NCBI GenBank assembly: GCA_009782605.1
Contig: WRIR01000002.1
Location: forward strand, 1 to 64,000
Reading direction: 5' to 3'
Source: Eggerthellaceae bacterium
GTDB lineage: Bacteria > Actinomycetota > Coriobacteriia > Coriobacteriales > Eggerthellaceae
DNA: 64,000 bases
Under the pieces are notes generated by a model. The model was not told where the DNA came from. It did no database searches and saw only the letters and a program-made list of their open reading frames with translations. Below are positions 62,075 to 64,000 of the stretch, in pieces. Made by a program: the position numbers and the translations under genes. Position 1 is the stretch's first letter, and every line of letters begins with the position of its first letter.

Positions 62075-63472
62075 TCAGGCGCTTTGCTTCCGGGAGGTGC
62101 GCGGGGCCCTCGCCTTGCTTATCTCGGGCTTCGTATCGCCGGTGATGTCGCTCTCGCGGACGACCACCTTGGTCGCGCCCTCCTGTTCGGGCAAGTCGTA
62201 CATCACGTCAAGCAGGGTGCGCTCGCAGATCGAACGCAGCCCGCGGGCGCCGGTGCCGTGCTCGACCGACTCGCGCGCGATGGCACGCAGGGCCTCCGGC
62301 TCGAACACCAGCTCCGTGTCCTCGAAGTCGAACAGGCGCGTGTACTGCTTCACCAGCGCGTTCTTCGGCTCGGTCAGTATGCGTACCAGGTCGTCCTCGG
62401 AAAGCTCGGACAGGGAGGTGACCACGGGGATGCGCCCGACGAACTCGGGGATCATCCCGTACTTGTTCAGGTCTTCCGGCAAAACCTTGGCCAGAAGCTC
62501 GTTTTCGGCATGCTTCTTCGACTCGGGGAGCTCGGAATTGAAGCCCAGGCCGGACTTGCCCACCCGCTGGGCGACAATGTCGGACAGGCCGACGAAGGCG
62601 CCGCCGAGGATGAAGAGGATGTTCGTCGTGTCTATGTGGATGAGCTCTTGCTGCGGGTGCTTGCGGCCGCCCTGCGGCGGGACGCTCGCCTCGCAGCCCT
62701 CGACTATCTTGAGCAGGGCCTGCTGGACCCCCTCACCCGACACGTCGCGCGTAATAGAGAGGTTTTCCGCCTTGCGGGCTATCTTGTCGATCTCGTCGAT
62801 ATAGATGATCCCCAGCTCTGCCCGGGCAACGTCGAAGTCCGCTGCCGTGATGAGCTTCAGAAGGATGTTCTCGACATCCTCGCCCACGTACCCGGCCTCG
62901 GTCAAGGTCGTGGCATCCGCTATCGCAAAGGGCACACGCAGCGAGCGCGCGAGCGTCTGGGCAAGGAGCGTCTTGCCGGTGCCGGTGGGCCCGAGCAGCA
63001 TGATGTTGCTCTTCGCTATCTCGACCTCGTCGGCACCGTCGTCCGTCTCCATGCTGATGCGCTTGTAGTGGTTGTACACCGCCACCGACAGCGCCCGCTT
63101 CGCGTCCTCCTGGCCGATCACGTGCTCCGAGAGCCTTCCGTAGAGCTCGCGCGGCGTCGGGAGGTTCTCCAAGATGAACTCAGGCGACGGCACGCCGGCT
63201 GCCTGCTGGGTACGGCCTGCCTTTCCGTGGCGCCTGTCCCGCATCTCGCTTAAGGCCTCAGTGCCCGGCCCGTGGCCCGTCGGCACGTCGAAGCCGAGGT
63301 CTTGCATCATCGCCTCGGCGCAGACCGATATGCACTCGTCGCAGATATAGACGCCGCCCGGCCCCGAGATCATCGCGACGACCTGGTGGGGCGCTTTGCC
63401 GCAGAAGGTGCAGAAGATATCGTCGGCGCCCTCGTCGAAGCCGACGCCGGGGCCTTTCCGGTCGGCGGACAT
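62075..63472 (-). CDS. clpX: ClpX ATP-dependent unfoldase
   Basis: 465 residues. N-terminal zinc domain CTFCGK and CDECISVC, Walker A GPTGTGKT, Walker [10 protein letters not shown], and sensor region [18 protein letters not shown]. Recognises tagged proteins and feeds them to ClpP. The A of its ATG is the last base of the clpP stop (TAATG). A 40-residue Arg/Lys/Gly insert (about 65-100) precedes the AAA+ core. Confidence 0.97.
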   Translation of the reverse strand: MSADRKGPGVGFDEGADDIFCTFCGKAPHQVVAMISGPGGVYICDECISVCAEAMMQDLGFDVPTGHGPGTEALSEMRDRRHGKAGRTQQAAGVPSPEFILENLPTPRELYGRLSEHVIGQEDAKRALSVAVYNHYKRISMETDDGADEVEIAKSNIMLLGPTGTGKTLLAQTLARSLRVPFAIADATTLTEAGYVGEDVENILLKLITAADFDVARAELGIIYIDEIDKIARKAENLSITRDVSGEGVQQALLKIVEGCEASVPPQGGRKHPQQELIHIDTTNILFILGGAFVGLSDIVAQRVGKSGLGFNSELPESKKHAENELLAKVLPEDLNKYGMIPEFVGRIPVVTSLSELSEDDLVRILTEPKNALVKQYTRLFDFEDTELVFEPEALRAIARESVEHGTGARGLRSICERTLLDVMYDLPEQEGATKVVVRESDITGDTKPEISKARAPRTSRKQSA

Positions 63473-64000
63473 TATTTGCTCTTCTTGTTGGAGGCCGAGA
63501 CAGGCCGCGCCGAGGTGATCTTGTCGATAAGGCCGTACTCAAGCGCCTCTTCCGCAGTCATATAGCGGTCACGCTCGGTGTCCTCCTGTATCCTCTCAAG
63601 CGTCTGCCCGGTCGTGTCGGCAAGGATGGTGTTGAGGCGCTGGCGCGTCTTGAGCATGAAGTCCGCGACGATGGCTATCTCGGTCTGCTGGCCCTGGGCG
63701 CCGCCCGAGGGCTGGTGGATGAGGATCATCGAGTTGGGCAACGCTATCCGCTTCCCCTTCGCGCCGGCGGCCAGGAGCACCGCGCCCATGGAGGCGCACT
63801 GCCCAAGGCAGATGGTGGAGACGTCGCTCTTGATGAAGTTCATCGTGTCGAGGATGGCAAGCCCTGCGGTCACCGACCCGCCGGGGGAATTGATGTAGAG
63901 CGAGATGTCCTTGTCGGGGTCGGCGCTCTCCAGGTGCAGCAGCTGGGCGACCACCGAGTTCGCAACATGGTCGTCGACCGCCTCGCCGAGGAAGATAATG
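63472..64000 (-). CDS. clpP: ClpP protease subunit, 5' end outside the window
   Basis: About 176 residues of the C-terminal part are visible, beginning [15 protein letters not shown]. Catalytic Ser in [11 protein letters not shown], His in [12 protein letters not shown], Asp in [13 protein letters not shown]. The start lies beyond base 64000. Confidence 0.96.
   Translation of the reverse strand, partial: IIFLGEAVDDHVANSVVAQLLHLESADPDKDISLYINSPGGSVTAGLAILDTMNFIKSDVSTICLGQCASMGAVLLAAGAKGKRIALPNSMILIHQPSGGAQGQQTEIAIVADFMLKTRQRLNTILADTTGQTLERIQEDTERDRYMTAEEALEYGLIDKITSARPVSASNKKSK

Overview
The window is about 64 kb of GC-rich, densely coding bacterial chromosome. Three traits point to an anaerobic actinobacterium of class Coriobacteriia, most likely Eggerthellaceae: a LuxR-type regulator whose N-terminal half is a twelve-helix membrane domain, an anaerobic acyl-CoA catabolic cluster, and a soluble [NiFe]-hydrogenase beside Actinobacteria-like housekeeping genes. 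This placement is inferred from gene content, not from a marker search.

Layout. 217-8509 (minus) is a carnitine-type cluster in the E. coli caiTABCDE order: MFS transporter, caiA, caiB, caiC, a MaoC-type hydratase where CaiD would be, and a second MFS transporter. A membrane-bound LuxR regulator is divergent at 8815-10263. 10369-13185 holds serC-serA. 13420-14660 is a scar with gene remnants. 14667-24227 is an elongation operon (mreB, mreC, mreD, PBP2, rodA) running into a DUF697 protein, a radical SAM protein and its DUF2344 partner. 24550-28614 is a hydBGDA sulfhydrogenase-type [NiFe]-hydrogenase. Then come ndk, a TPR membrane protein, a cyclophilin, tRNA-Arg(CCG), an RNA m5U methyltransferase and a P1 peptidase. 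33882-36094 is accessory: a TfoX-C protein, a FitAB-type toxin-antitoxin pair and an internally deleted glycosyltransferase. 36126-43228 is the conserved rplU-rpmA-obgE-proB-proA-nadD-yqeK-rsfS block. 43356-49434 carries polA, a purine nucleoside phosphorylase, prmC, prfA and thioredoxin. 49664-55085 is accessory: a phosphodiesterase, a Fic remnant, an HNH/C5-methylase restriction-modification pair, a frameshifted SEDS-family gene, a stand-alone MraZ-like regulator and a patatin. 55162-64000 holds glnA, thrS, a zinc-ribbon membrane protein, valS, clpX and the 3' part of clpP.

Most notable for novelty: (1) a 161-bp element present twice (24386-24546 plus; 41817-41977 minus), with equal lengths and base changes that preserve pairing in several helices, so probably a structured RNA or DNA repeat; one copy ends three bases before the obgE start codon. 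(2) The cai-like cluster, in which transporter, hydratase and regulator have been replaced by unrelated families. (3) Ribosomal protein L21 with a 190-residue histone-H1-like tail. (4) A 28-bp perfect palindrome between the MraZ-like gene and the frameshifted SEDS gene. No CRISPR array, rRNA operon, prophage or intact insertion sequence was seen.
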